From Microcaldota archaeon (lineage in GTDB: Archaea > Micrarchaeota > Micrarchaeia > Norongarragalinales > UBA8480), in contig JAHFHC010000005.1 of NCBI GenBank assembly GCA_023247085.1, forward strand, positions 1 to 51,663: a stretch of 51,663 nt of DNA. Direction: 5' to 3'. The number at the start of each line of letters is the position of its first letter. Within the stretch, counting starts at the first letter, position 1. The translations under genes were made by a program, and so were the position numbers. This document shows, piece by piece, positions 33,205 through 42,200 of this stretch. The notes beneath the pieces are model-generated. The model was not told where the DNA came from, made no database searches, and was given only the letters and a program-made list of their open reading frames with translations.

Positions 33205-34713
33205 TTAAGGGGATTTGTATTTCAAAATCGCTGTTGAACAAAACGCATTGTCGGTGCGCGGGTTAACGCGAAAAGTTGGGTTGCGGTCAAGTAATTTCAT
33301 GTGAATGCGCAGTTGTGCATCTGGCCCAAAGTAAGGATAAAACTCCGGAGTTGCGAGGAAAATATTTGCAGATTGGCTGACAGCGTTTTCAATCTCTGTT
33401 CTTGCAGCTGGCTCGCATGTTAGTGAACCGCCGCTTTTTGAACAAATTCCAACTGGTTGTAATACTGAATTTAACACTTGTACATCGATGTCATTTGGAA
33501 GTGCTCTTTGAAATGCATTGAGAAACACGTGTTGGTAAAATAACTCGCCGAGTTTTGGTTTTGTATCAGGCGAATCTTCACGCGTTGTTCCGCTTGAACC
33601 TCTGAACGCAAAGCTTTCGCGTAACCTAGCTGCATCAGTACAAATGGCATCAGGTGCGCGGCATATCCCATCTAATACCCCTTCGCGGTCTTGGTCGGGT
33701 ATCCCCACTTGGTCGCCGTATGCAAGGAATTTATACGCATTGAATGACGTATCCAGGTATCTGAACAACGGGAAGTTGATTGGGATTAGCAACTCGTTTG
33801 CGTCGCCAAGTGCACCTGCGCGTAAGTAATTACCGTCATCGTCTTTAACTTGTATGCGAGGTAAACTTTCGAAAACTTGCGGGTTTCCTGGCGCTAAGTC
33901 TACATAGAAAATTCCAGTTTCGCAGCCAGGAATAATTTTTTCTGCAGGACACGCTGAGCCAAGCTCTACATCATCTTTGCAACATTGCAAGTTTCCTTCT
34001 GCAAATGCAGCGCAGTCAATTGTAACGCTTTTTAGCAAATTGTGACAATTAGAAATATAGCGCGTTATGTCAGCGTGGCCATCTGCTTGACGTGGTGAAA
34101 AGAACTCTTGGAATTTTTCAGCATTACTTGGCGATAGTGTCATCCCTTCAAAGTTAAACTCTTGGTTTATATTAGCAAGAAAGTTTTGCAAACCGTATTG
34201 GCGCGTGTCGCCAGCACATCTGCGCAAACAATTTGCATCTAACCCCGTCGGGGTATTGCATGAATTTATACACGCTGAATCAGCGGCTTCTCCGGTGTTT
34301 GAGCAGATAATCGTGTAAACTGTTTGCTTGATGTTTTGGCACCGGTCAAAACGAGCTTGCTTGTAATTCAATTGCTTTTGTTCAGGCGAATCAGTTGGAG
34401 CGTTGTTGACTTGTATGTCAAATAAGTTCCAGCATTCGCTTGTAAGCGCTTGTTCAATTACTGCTTTGACATCTTCTTTGAAAAGTGAACCAGCGTCCAG
34501 ACGGTATAGTTCTACAATTGCAGTAATTCTATTGTGGTATGCCTCTTGTGAAACTTGCGTAATCGCGTTGCTCTCGCTCTTATCTACATTAACAACAAAC
34601 ACGAGCGCAGTGATAAAAATAATCGTACCAATTAATGGCGCCGCAATAAACGCTCTTTTTCTTTTGCAAAGAAAAACGTTTTTTAGTTCCGAAAAGAAGC
34701 GGTGAAACAACAT
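33205..34713 (-). CDS. Cys-rich membrane-anchored extracytoplasmic protein (unknown)
   Basis: A protein of about 502 aa from the ATG at 34713. A 16-residue longer TTG-started form is possible, but a TATA-like box at 34732-34740 supports the ATG. A basic stretch (CKRKR) precedes a single membrane helix, APLIGTIIFITALVFVVNVD, at about residues 24-43. The exterior has many cysteines in pairs (CINSCNTPTGLDANCLRRC, LQCCKDD), probably disulfides. The family is not recognised. The hydrophobic start with a long extracytoplasmic domain resembles pilin-like or pseudopilin-like proteins of DPANN archaea, but no [KR]G|Q site was seen. It lies between the archaeosortase and giant C on the same strand. Confidence 0.7.
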   Translation of the reverse strand: MLFHRFFSELKNVFLCKRKRAFIAAPLIGTIIFITALVFVVNVDKSESNAITQVSQEAYHNRITAIVELYRLDAGSLFKEDVKAVIEQALTSECWNLFDIQVNNAPTDSPEQKQLNYKQARFDRCQNIKQTVYTIICSNTGEAADSACINSCNTPTGLDANCLRRCAGDTRQYGLQNFLANINQEFNFEGMTLSPSNAEKFQEFFSPRQADGHADITRYISNCHNLLKSVTIDCAAFAEGNLQCCKDDVELGSACPAEKIIPGCETGIFYVDLAPGNPQVFESLPRIQVKDDDGNYLRAGALGDANELLIPINFPLFRYLDTSFNAYKFLAYGDQVGIPDQDREGVLDGICRAPDAICTDAARLRESFAFRGSSGTTREDSPDTKPKLGELFYQHVFLNAFQRALPNDIDVQVLNSVLQPVGICSKSGGSLTCEPAARTEIENAVSQSANIFLATPEFYPYFGPDAQLRIHMKLLDRNPTFRVNPRTDNAFCSTAILKYKSP

Positions 34714-34731
34714 AAATGTAAAAAGCAGCTT

Positions 34732-34740
34732 GGATATAAA
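34732..34740 (-). promoter_or_regulatory. TATA box of the Cys-rich membrane protein gene
   Basis: Minus-strand TTTATATCC is 19-27 nt upstream of the ATG at 34713, fitting leaderless transcription and favouring that start. Confidence 0.45.
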
Positions 34741-34776
34741 GTGGTTTGGACTTCCTGCCAAAGCTTTTGCTCAATT

Positions 34777-35280
34777 TCACTCAAAATAGTACCAAATCGC
34801 GTAGTAAGTAACTAGCCCGATTATCAACACCGCACGGAAAAGCGCTTCGTGTAATGGCTCAAACCACGGCGTGCCAAAACTATTTATTGTAAATGCAATT
34901 CGACTTGCGTTGAACAAAATAAAAAACAATAAACCCACAACGATTCCTTTTATGCGCTGTTCAATTGTTTTGTCTCGACTCGCAGCAATAAACCCAATTA
35001 ACAGCGCAAGTTCAAGGCCGCCTGAGCATAAGTTGCTTATCTCTGCATCAAGACTCGGCATAATTAAATGAAAGGCACCATTTTGGCTGGCAATTATAGC
35101 GGTTTTTCCAAGAAAAGATAGCAAGAATTGCGACAAGTGCGCTGCGATTTGGTGGAGAATAGTTGTAGCTGAAAACAGCAAGTAAAGCGGAACGGTTATT
35201 ATCGCGGTATCAAGTATAAACTGGCCGACTTGTTTCGCTGTTTCTTTAACTCGCCTTTGATGTGTGGTTTTTTTAACCAT
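34777..35280 (-). CDS. Archaeosortase/exosortase-family transpeptidase
   Basis: A 167-aa multi-pass membrane protein with the Cys-Arg-His triad of the exosortase/archaeosortase family: NLCSGGLEL with C85, FNASRIAF with R127 and FEPLHEALFR with H144. Each lies at the edge of a hydrophobic helix as expected. Archaeosortases cleave a C-terminal tripartite signal and link the protein to lipid. The ATG at 35280 is preferred; a TTG at 35343 would add 21 polar residues and collide with the leuS start. No protein in this window shows a PGF-CTERM-like C-terminus, so its substrates are elsewhere or use another signal. It is divergent from leuS, with 62 nt between starts. Confidence 0.85.
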   Translation of the reverse strand: MVKKTTHQRRVKETAKQVGQFILDTAIITVPLYLLFSATTILHQIAAHLSQFLLSFLGKTAIIASQNGAFHLIMPSLDAEISNLCSGGLELALLIGFIAASRDKTIEQRIKGIVVGLLFFILFNASRIAFTINSFGTPWFEPLHEALFRAVLIIGLVTYYAIWYYFE

Positions 35281-35310
35281 GTTTATCCTTTGGTTATACT
35301 CGTAGTTTTC

Positions 35311-35319
35311 GTTTATTAA
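35311..35319 (+). promoter_or_regulatory. Candidate TATA box of leuS in the divergent gap
   Basis: GTTTATTAA is 24-32 nt upstream of the leuS ATG at 35343. The complementary AT-rich sequence may also serve the archaeosortase gene. Confidence 0.4.
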
Positions 35320-35342
35320 CTTAGAGTGTGGTTTATCAAACA

Positions 35343-38192
35343 ATGGTTGACTTTAAACAGATTGAAAACAAATGGCAAGAGAAATGGTATAGTGAAAATG
35401 TTTTCGAACCAAAAATTGAAAAAGGGAAAAAGAAATTTTTCTTCACTGTGCCATATCCATACGTTTCAGGCCCGTTGCACGCTGGCCACGGCCGCACATA
35501 CGTAAATGGAGATATAATCGCTCGATTCAAACGCATGAATGGCTTTAATGTCCTGTGGCCAATTGCATTTCACATCACCGGCACACCAGTACTTGCAGTT
35601 AGTGGAAAAATCGCGGCTGGAGATGAAGCGACGATTAAACTTTTCGAAAGCTATGTGTCGATTTACGAAGAAGATAAGACAAAGGTTCCCGAGATTGTAC
35701 GGAGTTTTAAGGAGTCGTGGAACCTCGTTAACTACTTTTCCAGCAAAATGGTTTTTGACTTTAAGTCAATGGGCTTTTCTCTTGATTTATCGCGACAGTT
35801 TACAACAGGCGATAAGGAGTATAACGCATTTGTAACTTGGCAGTTTCACAAGTACAAAGAAAAAGGCTACTTAACACAAGCAGGTTACCCGATACTTTAC
35901 TGCATAAATGATAAGAATGCAGTTGGCGAAGATGATATTCAAGATGCCGACATTGAACCAGTTGAAGTACAGAAGTTCATTGCAGTTAAATTTCAATTAC
36001 CAGACAAGCGGTTTCTGGTAAGCGCAACCCTTCGCCCAGATACAGCATATGGAATTACAAACGTCTTTGTAAAACCCGACTCGCTTTACGTTGAAATTGA
36101 ATTGACATTAAACGGAAAAAAAGAAACGTGGATTATCGCAAAGCAAGCAGTTGAAAAATTAAAACTACAAAATATAGAGCTGAAAGTCAAAAAAGAAGTT
36201 TATGGAAAAGAATTTGTTGCAAAAAGCGTAACAACACCAACTGGGTTAGTTGTGCCTGTACTTCCTGCTGAATTTGTTTCAGAGGATAATGGCACCGGAG
36301 TAGTGCATTCTGTTCCAGCTCATGCGCCGTTTGATTTAGTTGCAATTGAAGAGTTAAAACGCGATGAAAAAACCCTGGCAAAGTACCCGGAGTTAAAAGA
36401 AAAGACAAACGCAATTAAGCTGATTTCAGTTTTGCGCACTGAAGGTTATTCTGAATTTCCAGCACTTGACCTCGTAACTAAGTATAATGTAAAAACTACA
36501 AAACAAGCGGATGTATTAAACAAAATTACAAAGCAGCTTTACAAAGATGAATTTTATGGAGGGAAAGTTGTAAACAGCGGCGAATTCGACGGGCTAAGTG
36601 ACGAAGACGCTAAAGAAAAAATGGGCGAGTGGCTAGAAAAAACCGGTAAGGGATATCACATTTACGAGACATCTCGTTCAGCTAAATGCAGGTGTAATGG
36701 CAAAGTAATTGCAGCTGTGATGAAGGATCAATGGTTTTTGGATTTCAACGCAAAGGGATGGAAAGAAAAATCGTCAAATGCATTGAAAAAAATGAAGGTT
36801 TATCCCACGAATTTCAGAAAACAATTTGAAGATACTTTTGCTTGGCTTGACAAGCGGCCATGCGCGCGCCGTAGAGGCTTAGGTACTCAATTGCCATTTG
36901 CAAACGAATGGATAATTGAGTCACTTTCTGATTCAACTATTTATCCCGCATTCTATACCATAATCAAAGAGATACGCCACCTCGAGTTGAAACCATCGCA
37001 ACTTACTCCCGAGTTTTTTGATTACGTTTTACTTGGTAAAGGCAATGCTGGCGAAATAGCGAAGAAAATCAAATGCAAACCCACTGATCTCGACGCAATC
37101 AGAAAACAATTTGAATACTGGTACCCTTGTGACCAACGGCATACCGCAATTGCACACATCACTAATCACTTGTCGTTTTACATTTTTGCCCACACTGCTA
37201 TTTTTGAAGAAAAATACTGGCCAAAAGCAATCACCGTAAACGAATTACTCATTAGTGAAGGGACAAAGATGAGCAAAAGCAAAGGAAACGTGGTTACACT
37301 TGACGATATTCGCAGGAATTACTTTGCAGATCTTTATCGGATGTATTCTGTTGCAACAGCTGATTTTGCAAGCGTGCTTGATTTTCGTAAAAAGGACGTT
37401 GAAAATTCGCGCAAAAGCGTTACTCGACTGTATAACACAGTTGAACAAATGATCGAACTCGGCAAAAGAAAGACCGAAAAAGGAACGGACTTAAGTGCGT
37501 GGATAATTAGTAAATTTGAAAATAGTTTAAAGAATATCACTGCAAGTATTGAAAGTTTTGAAGTGCGCCAATATGCACAAACTGCGGTTTATGGAATTTT
37601 GAATGATTGGGATTATTTTGCGCGCAGGGCAAGCGATGAAGAGAAGGCGACTGCGGCTAAGCATATTTGCAAAAAATGGATCTTAATGCTAAATCCAATC
37701 ATGCCACACTTAAGTGAAGAGTTATGGGAGAAAAGTGGAGAAAAAGGATTTGCAAGTTCCTCGCACTGGCCAGTTGTTGAAGAAAAATTAATCAACGCAG
37801 ATGTTGAACAGCGTGAAGAGTTTGTAAAAAACGTTTTTGACGATGTAAAAAACATTAAAGAATTGATTACGCGTAAGGGCAAGAAAGTAACCAAATGTAC
37901 TCTAATAGTAGCAAGCGAAGTTAAATGGAAGGAAGTTTTAGCTGCATTGAAGCACGATAAGTTGGAAGATGCGAAAGTTTCTGAACATTTACAGAAGTAT
38001 TTGGAGAAGAATTTTTACGCTTTGAAAGAACGACACATAGAAAAAATTGACGAAAACCGCGCATTGTCAGAAGCAAAAGAATTCTTCAAAGGAGAACTTT
38101 CGCTAGATATAACAATAGAAAAAGAAGAGGATAGTAAAAGCGAGAAAAAAGAAAGAGCAGCGCCGTTAAAGCCAAGCATTTTGTTGGAATAA
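35343..38192 (+). CDS. leuS: Leucyl-tRNA synthetase, archaeal type
   Basis: A protein of about 949 aa that charges tRNA-Leu with leucine. The HIGH motif appears as HAGH at residues 46-49 (PYVSGPLHAGHGRTY). The CP1 editing domain has LRPDTAYGITNVF and GTGVVHSVPAHAPFD. CARRRGLGTQLPF follows, and KMSKS occurs as EGTKMSKSKGN near residue 642. The length and the HITGTPVLAVSGKI and YPCDQRHTAIAHITNHL blocks are of the archaeal/eukaryotic LeuRS type, not the bacterial one. A GTG five codons upstream is possible, but the ATG at 35343 has a correctly spaced TATA box. The C-terminal 30 residues are Lys/Glu-rich and probably disordered. Confidence 0.97.
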   Translation: MVDFKQIENKWQEKWYSENVFEPKIEKGKKKFFFTVPYPYVSGPLHAGHGRTYVNGDIIARFKRMNGFNVLWPIAFHITGTPVLAVSGKIAAGDEATIKLFESYVSIYEEDKTKVPEIVRSFKESWNLVNYFSSKMVFDFKSMGFSLDLSRQFTTGDKEYNAFVTWQFHKYKEKGYLTQAGYPILYCINDKNAVGEDDIQDADIEPVEVQKFIAVKFQLPDKRFLVSATLRPDTAYGITNVFVKPDSLYVEIELTLNGKKETWIIAKQAVEKLKLQNIELKVKKEVYGKEFVAKSVTTPTGLVVPVLPAEFVSEDNGTGVVHSVPAHAPFDLVAIEELKRDEKTLAKYPELKEKTNAIKLISVLRTEGYSEFPALDLVTKYNVKTTKQADVLNKITKQLYKDEFYGGKVVNSGEFDGLSDEDAKEKMGEWLEKTGKGYHIYETSRSAKCRCNGKVIAAVMKDQWFLDFNAKGWKEKSSNALKKMKVYPTNFRKQFEDTFAWLDKRPCARRRGLGTQLPFANEWIIESLSDSTIYPAFYTIIKEIRHLELKPSQLTPEFFDYVLLGKGNAGEIAKKIKCKPTDLDAIRKQFEYWYPCDQRHTAIAHITNHLSFYIFAHTAIFEEKYWPKAITVNELLISEGTKMSKSKGNVVTLDDIRRNYFADLYRMYSVATADFASVLDFRKKDVENSRKSVTRLYNTVEQMIELGKRKTEKGTDLSAWIISKFENSLKNITASIESFEVRQYAQTAVYGILNDWDYFARRASDEEKATAAKHICKKWILMLNPIMPHLSEELWEKSGEKGFASSSHWPVVEEKLINADVEQREEFVKNVFDDVKNIKELITRKGKKVTKCTLIVASEVKWKEVLAALKHDKLEDAKVSEHLQKYLEKNFYALKERHIEKIDENRALSEAKEFFKGELSLDITIEKEEDSKSEKKERAAPLKPSILLE

Positions 38193-38201
38193 AACCAAAA
38201 A

Positions 38202-38248
38202 GTAGTGCCTACGTTTTCTCGAAATCTTTAAATATTAGTAGGCACTAC
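38202..38248. repeat. Paired GTAG-N3-CTAC sites flanking the fic TATA box
   Basis: GTAGTGCCTAC at 38202-38212 and GTAGGCACTAC at 38238-38248 are perfect 11-bp inverted copies, and each is itself a GTAG...CTAC palindrome. The fic TATA box lies between them, and the second copy falls at the expected transcription start. Candidate repressor-binding sites. Confidence 0.55.
38226..38234 (+). promoter_or_regulatory. TATA box of fic
   Basis: CTTTAAATA is 26-34 nt upstream of the ATG at 38260, ideal for leaderless transcription. Confidence 0.55.
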
Positions 38249-38259
38249 AAATAATAGGC

Positions 38260-39180
38260 ATGGCATTCATTCGGCGGAAAAAAAAAGGTAATACATTCTA
38301 CTATGAGTTAGTGGAAACCTTGCGGGAAAAAGACAAGATAAAACAGAGGGTATTGCAATATTTTCCAACGCTTGAAACGGCTAACCTTTACTGCGAGGAA
38401 AAGGGAATTAGAAAAATAGAAACGAAACTTTTAATTTCTCCAGCACTTGAAAAGCGATTAGATGGAAAACTAGCAGAATTAAACAAAGCACGACCATTGC
38501 CACGAGAAGTTGTTATTAACCTGCGCGACAAGTTCGAAATCGACATGACTTACAATTCCAACGCAATCGAAGGAAACACGCTGACATTACGTGAAACTTG
38601 GCTAGTTGTAAGGAAAGGAATAACAATCGGCGGCAAATCATTGCAGGAGCACTTGGAAGCAAAGAATCACGTTGAGGCGCTTCAAAGATTATTTGAACTT
38701 GTTGACGCTAAACGCACCATAACCGAAAATGATATCCTAAACTTACATACGCTTATTCTTGACAAAATAAATCCGCTATTTTCAGGCCAGTATCGGGACA
38801 GGCAAGTGTACATTTCAGGCTCTAGCCATGTGCCGCCAGCAGCTAGTGAAGTTCCAAAATTGGCGAAAAAAATAGTAGACGAACTGAACAATCGAGATAA
38901 AAAAACGAAAGCAGTTATCTCGGCCTCACGCGTCCATTATCTCGTTGCACAGATTCACCCATTCGTAGATGGAAATGGGAGGCTGGCAAGGCTACTTTTG
39001 AACTTAAGGTTGATGCGTGCTGGTTTTCCGCCAATTGTGCTGGAAAAAACTCAGCGTAAAAGTTACTATACTGCGTTGGAAAAAGCAGATGATGGCGACC
39101 AATACCCGATAACATCTATGATAGGGAAAAACGTCGAAAAAACACTGGATCTTTACCTGACCGCAGTTAAAGGTAAATGA
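38260..39180 (+). CDS. fic: Fic-domain protein (AMPylase-like, class II inhibitory motif)
   Basis: A 306-aa Fic protein, of a family that transfers AMP or another phosphate-containing group to target hydroxyls. The complete active-site loop HPFVDGNGRLAR is at residues 233-244. The inhibitory helix motif [S/T]xxxE[G/N] appears upstream as SNAIEG (S100 to G105), so activity is probably autoinhibited (class II). The first 60 residues are basic with an IRRKKKGNTFYYELVETLRE strand-helix, which could bind nucleic acid. It has its own promoter, flanked by two inverted operator-like sites. The targets are unknown; there is no adjacent antitoxin gene. Confidence 0.92.
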   Translation: MAFIRRKKKGNTFYYELVETLREKDKIKQRVLQYFPTLETANLYCEEKGIRKIETKLLISPALEKRLDGKLAELNKARPLPREVVINLRDKFEIDMTYNSNAIEGNTLTLRETWLVVRKGITIGGKSLQEHLEAKNHVEALQRLFELVDAKRTITENDILNLHTLILDKINPLFSGQYRDRQVYISGSSHVPPAASEVPKLAKKIVDELNNRDKKTKAVISASRVHYLVAQIHPFVDGNGRLARLLLNLRLMRAGFPPIVLEKTQRKSYYTALEKADDGDQYPITSMIGKNVEKTLDLYLTAVKGK

Positions 39181-39200
39181 CTGTAGAAATAAAAGAAGAG

Positions 39201-39209
39201 GTTAAATAC
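39201..39209 (+). promoter_or_regulatory. TATA box of the type IV pilus locus
   Basis: GTTAAATAC lies 31-39 nt upstream of the ATG at 39240, inside the 59-nt gap after fic. Confidence 0.45.
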
Positions 39210-39216
39210 TTCTCTG

Positions 39217-39230
39217 CTTTTCTTTTTTTC
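39217..39230 (+). terminator. Oligo-T tract after fic
   Basis: The run TTTTCTTTTTTTC follows fic by about 40 nt. It could terminate the fic transcript, but it also overlaps the predicted start region of the pilus transcript. Confidence 0.3.
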
Positions 39231-39239
39231 GATATTTAA

Positions 39240-42200
39240 ATGGTTGGCGAATTTGTTGTAAAGCAAGAAGGAAACAAGCGGTTGCTTATTATTGACTATA
39301 AGGGCGCTAGTGTTTCGCCGGATTTAGCGGCGTATCCGCAAGTGATGCGCGACGTTATACAGAAACTACAGACTAATGAAGCTGATGAAGTTGTTTTGTC
39401 TGAATATTATGAGCGGATTTACAATGAAGAGCAAACTGCGATGCTTCGCGGTATTGCGGATTTAGTTACGAAACTTGAAACTGAAACAGTTTGGAGCCCA
39501 TCGCACTTGGGCACTAATTATTCGGATAAGAAAACTCTTTCAGCTCGCCACGATGTTGTACTTGGAATTTTCAATGAAACACTCGTGGATCCGTTTGCAG
39601 CGTACATGGAATTAATCAAGATACTAAAAGAAGAAACGGCGGAGTTGCATAAAACTCAAGAGGCTGGCGATGAAAAAGGAGTTGAAGATGTAAAAGTTTA
39701 CATTGGCACGCTGCAGTTCATGAAGAACTTATTTGATTTAACGTCAATGATTAAACGTAGCAAACAATATCTTGCTCAACTAGGCAAGTTGCCTGAAGGC
39801 AGGGCGGTTTATCACTCGTTGTTCGAAAGTGCAATTAAGCCATCATTTATCGGCAGCAGAATTTTCTTCACTGGAACTGAAACACTTGAATTAGTTGACC
39901 AGTACGAAGTGCTATCATCTAAAGTTTACATTTACAAACACCCGGAAAAAATCGAGTATTTGTATTACATTAATCCGCCCGAATACACTTTACCGCCAGA
40001 GAAATATTTCCTCTTGCAAAAGACAAAAGAAGTTGTTGCAGGCCATCGTCCAACGAGTGTTGGGTTCATGGACATGGAACAGGCACGCAAGTACTTCCGC
40101 AAAATTTACGTTGCCACTATAACTGACCTCGCCAATCAAAATAACATAAACCTCAGCGTAGAGGAAAAAGAAGAATTGGCAACAATTGTTTCGCGTTACA
40201 CAATTGGCTACGGTATTCTTGAATTACTTTTATCAGACCGGCAGCTTACTGACGTGTACATTGACTCGCCACTTGGTAGTAAACCAATTTATCTAGTGCA
40301 TTCAAAGTACGGCCAATGTCAAACGAACATTATTTTTTCTGAAGAGGAAGCCAAGTCAACAGTATCTCGATTTAGAGCATTGTCTGGCAGGCCGTTTGAC
40401 GAAGCACACCCTATTCTTGACTTTGACTTAGCGGACTTGCAAACACGCATAGCTGCAATTGGAAAACCACTTGCGGTTGACGGCACTGCATTTGCACTTC
40501 GTTTACACAAGGACACACCGTGGACACTTGCACAATTTGTTGACTTTAAAATGATGCCGCCACTAGCTGCGGGCATACTATCCTTCTTCGTTGACGCACA
40601 AGCGTCAATGTTGATAGTTGGAAGCAGAGGTAGTGGAAAGACAAGCATGTTGCAGGCATTGATGCAAGAAATTCCACAGAACTTGAGGATAATTGTCCAA
40701 GAAGACAGCGTTACAGGCGATTCCCAAATTGTTGTTGAACGCAACAGTAGACTTGAAAGAACTACTGTCGGCGAATTAATTGACGGATTAATTTCCAAAG
40801 GAGAAAAAATTGACATCAGCGGTAAAGAAATCGTGCCAGTGAACTCGGAAAACGTAAAGGTATTTTCGTTAAATAAGCAAGGAAAAATGCAGCTAACTGA
40901 AGTGAGTCAGTTCACACGCCATAAAGTTAACAAAGATATTTACGAGGTTAAAACTAGGAGCGGTCGGTGCATAAAGGTTACTCAAGATCATTCACTATTT
41001 ACAATAGGCGTAAATGGATTAGAAACCGTAAAACCAACTGAGCTCCAAGCAGGTTCATTCGTCGCAATTCCGAGCAAGTTACCAAATTCACAGCAAAATA
41101 TCCAAACAATCAACGTTGTCGATAAGTTGCCTTCAACTGCGTTTGTCTATATGCCTTTCGAAGGAATTGACCTAGTAAATTTAAAAGAAATCGCAAAGAA
41201 ACAAGGGTATTCAAAAACCACCCCAAGCGCATGGAAAAGATCAGGATTATTACCAATCTCAATAGCTAGAGAACTTAACTTGATTGAACGCACCACGCAC
41301 TTCAAAATAGATAATACCTCCACACCAATTCCAGTTGAAATTAAAATAGATGAACAACTAGCCACAGTCGCTGGCTTGTGGCTTGCCGACGGTTGCTACG
41401 ACGGCAAATATGCTTTAATATTATCAGTTGATGACGAAGAGAGCAGAACAGTAGTCAAAAACTTCGCCAAACAACTTGGGCTAAAGACTAGAATGCATAC
41501 TGATAAAGTTTCTCTTATAATTTCAAATACAAATCTAGTATTTCTATTCAAAGAAGTGCTTGGCTTACTGGGCAATTCTTATACTAAAAAATTCCCGCAG
41601 TGGGCATTTAATTTGGGAAGGCTCGAATTAGCAGGATTACTCCGCGGACTTTACAGTGGAGACGGCACAGTTTCTGCAAATGAAATAGTATACACTAGTT
41701 GTTCTCCAAATCTGATAAAGGACACGCAGCATGCGTTGAGTACCTTTGAAATAATCCCAAGATATCACACAGTAGAACGGGATAAAACTATACATTTACG
41801 AATTGGAGAAGTGGAACTACAAAAGAAATTTCAAGAAATTAATTTCTTACAAAGCTACAAACAAACGCGCTTGGCTAATCTATGCGCACGTATGAGCACA
41901 CACGCCACAACAAACGTAGTGCCACTCCCACACAAACTACTGGAAATTCTCAGCGGACAAGTGGCTACTTTCAACAGAAACGATTACATTTCACGTGGAA
42001 ACAAGCTTGGAAAACAAAAGCTTTCAAGCTACTTAGAACAAGCACAAGGATCTCCCGGAATAGAAGTAATTAGGAAAATACTAAATAGCGAAGTCTACTG
42101 GGATGAAGTAATTGAAGTTAAACAAGCACTGCACACCGGAACCTACGTATACGACTTTTCAGTTCCAGAATGTGAAAACTTCGTCTGCGAGAACATAATT

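Noticed and set aside
34714-34761. TTG start of the Cys-rich membrane protein
   Set aside because: A TATA-like box lies inside the extra stretch, so the ATG at 34713 is preferred.
35328-35345. GTG start of leuS five codons upstream of the ATG
   Set aside because: The ATG at 35343 has a correctly spaced TATA-like box, and the extra residues are not part of LeuRS.
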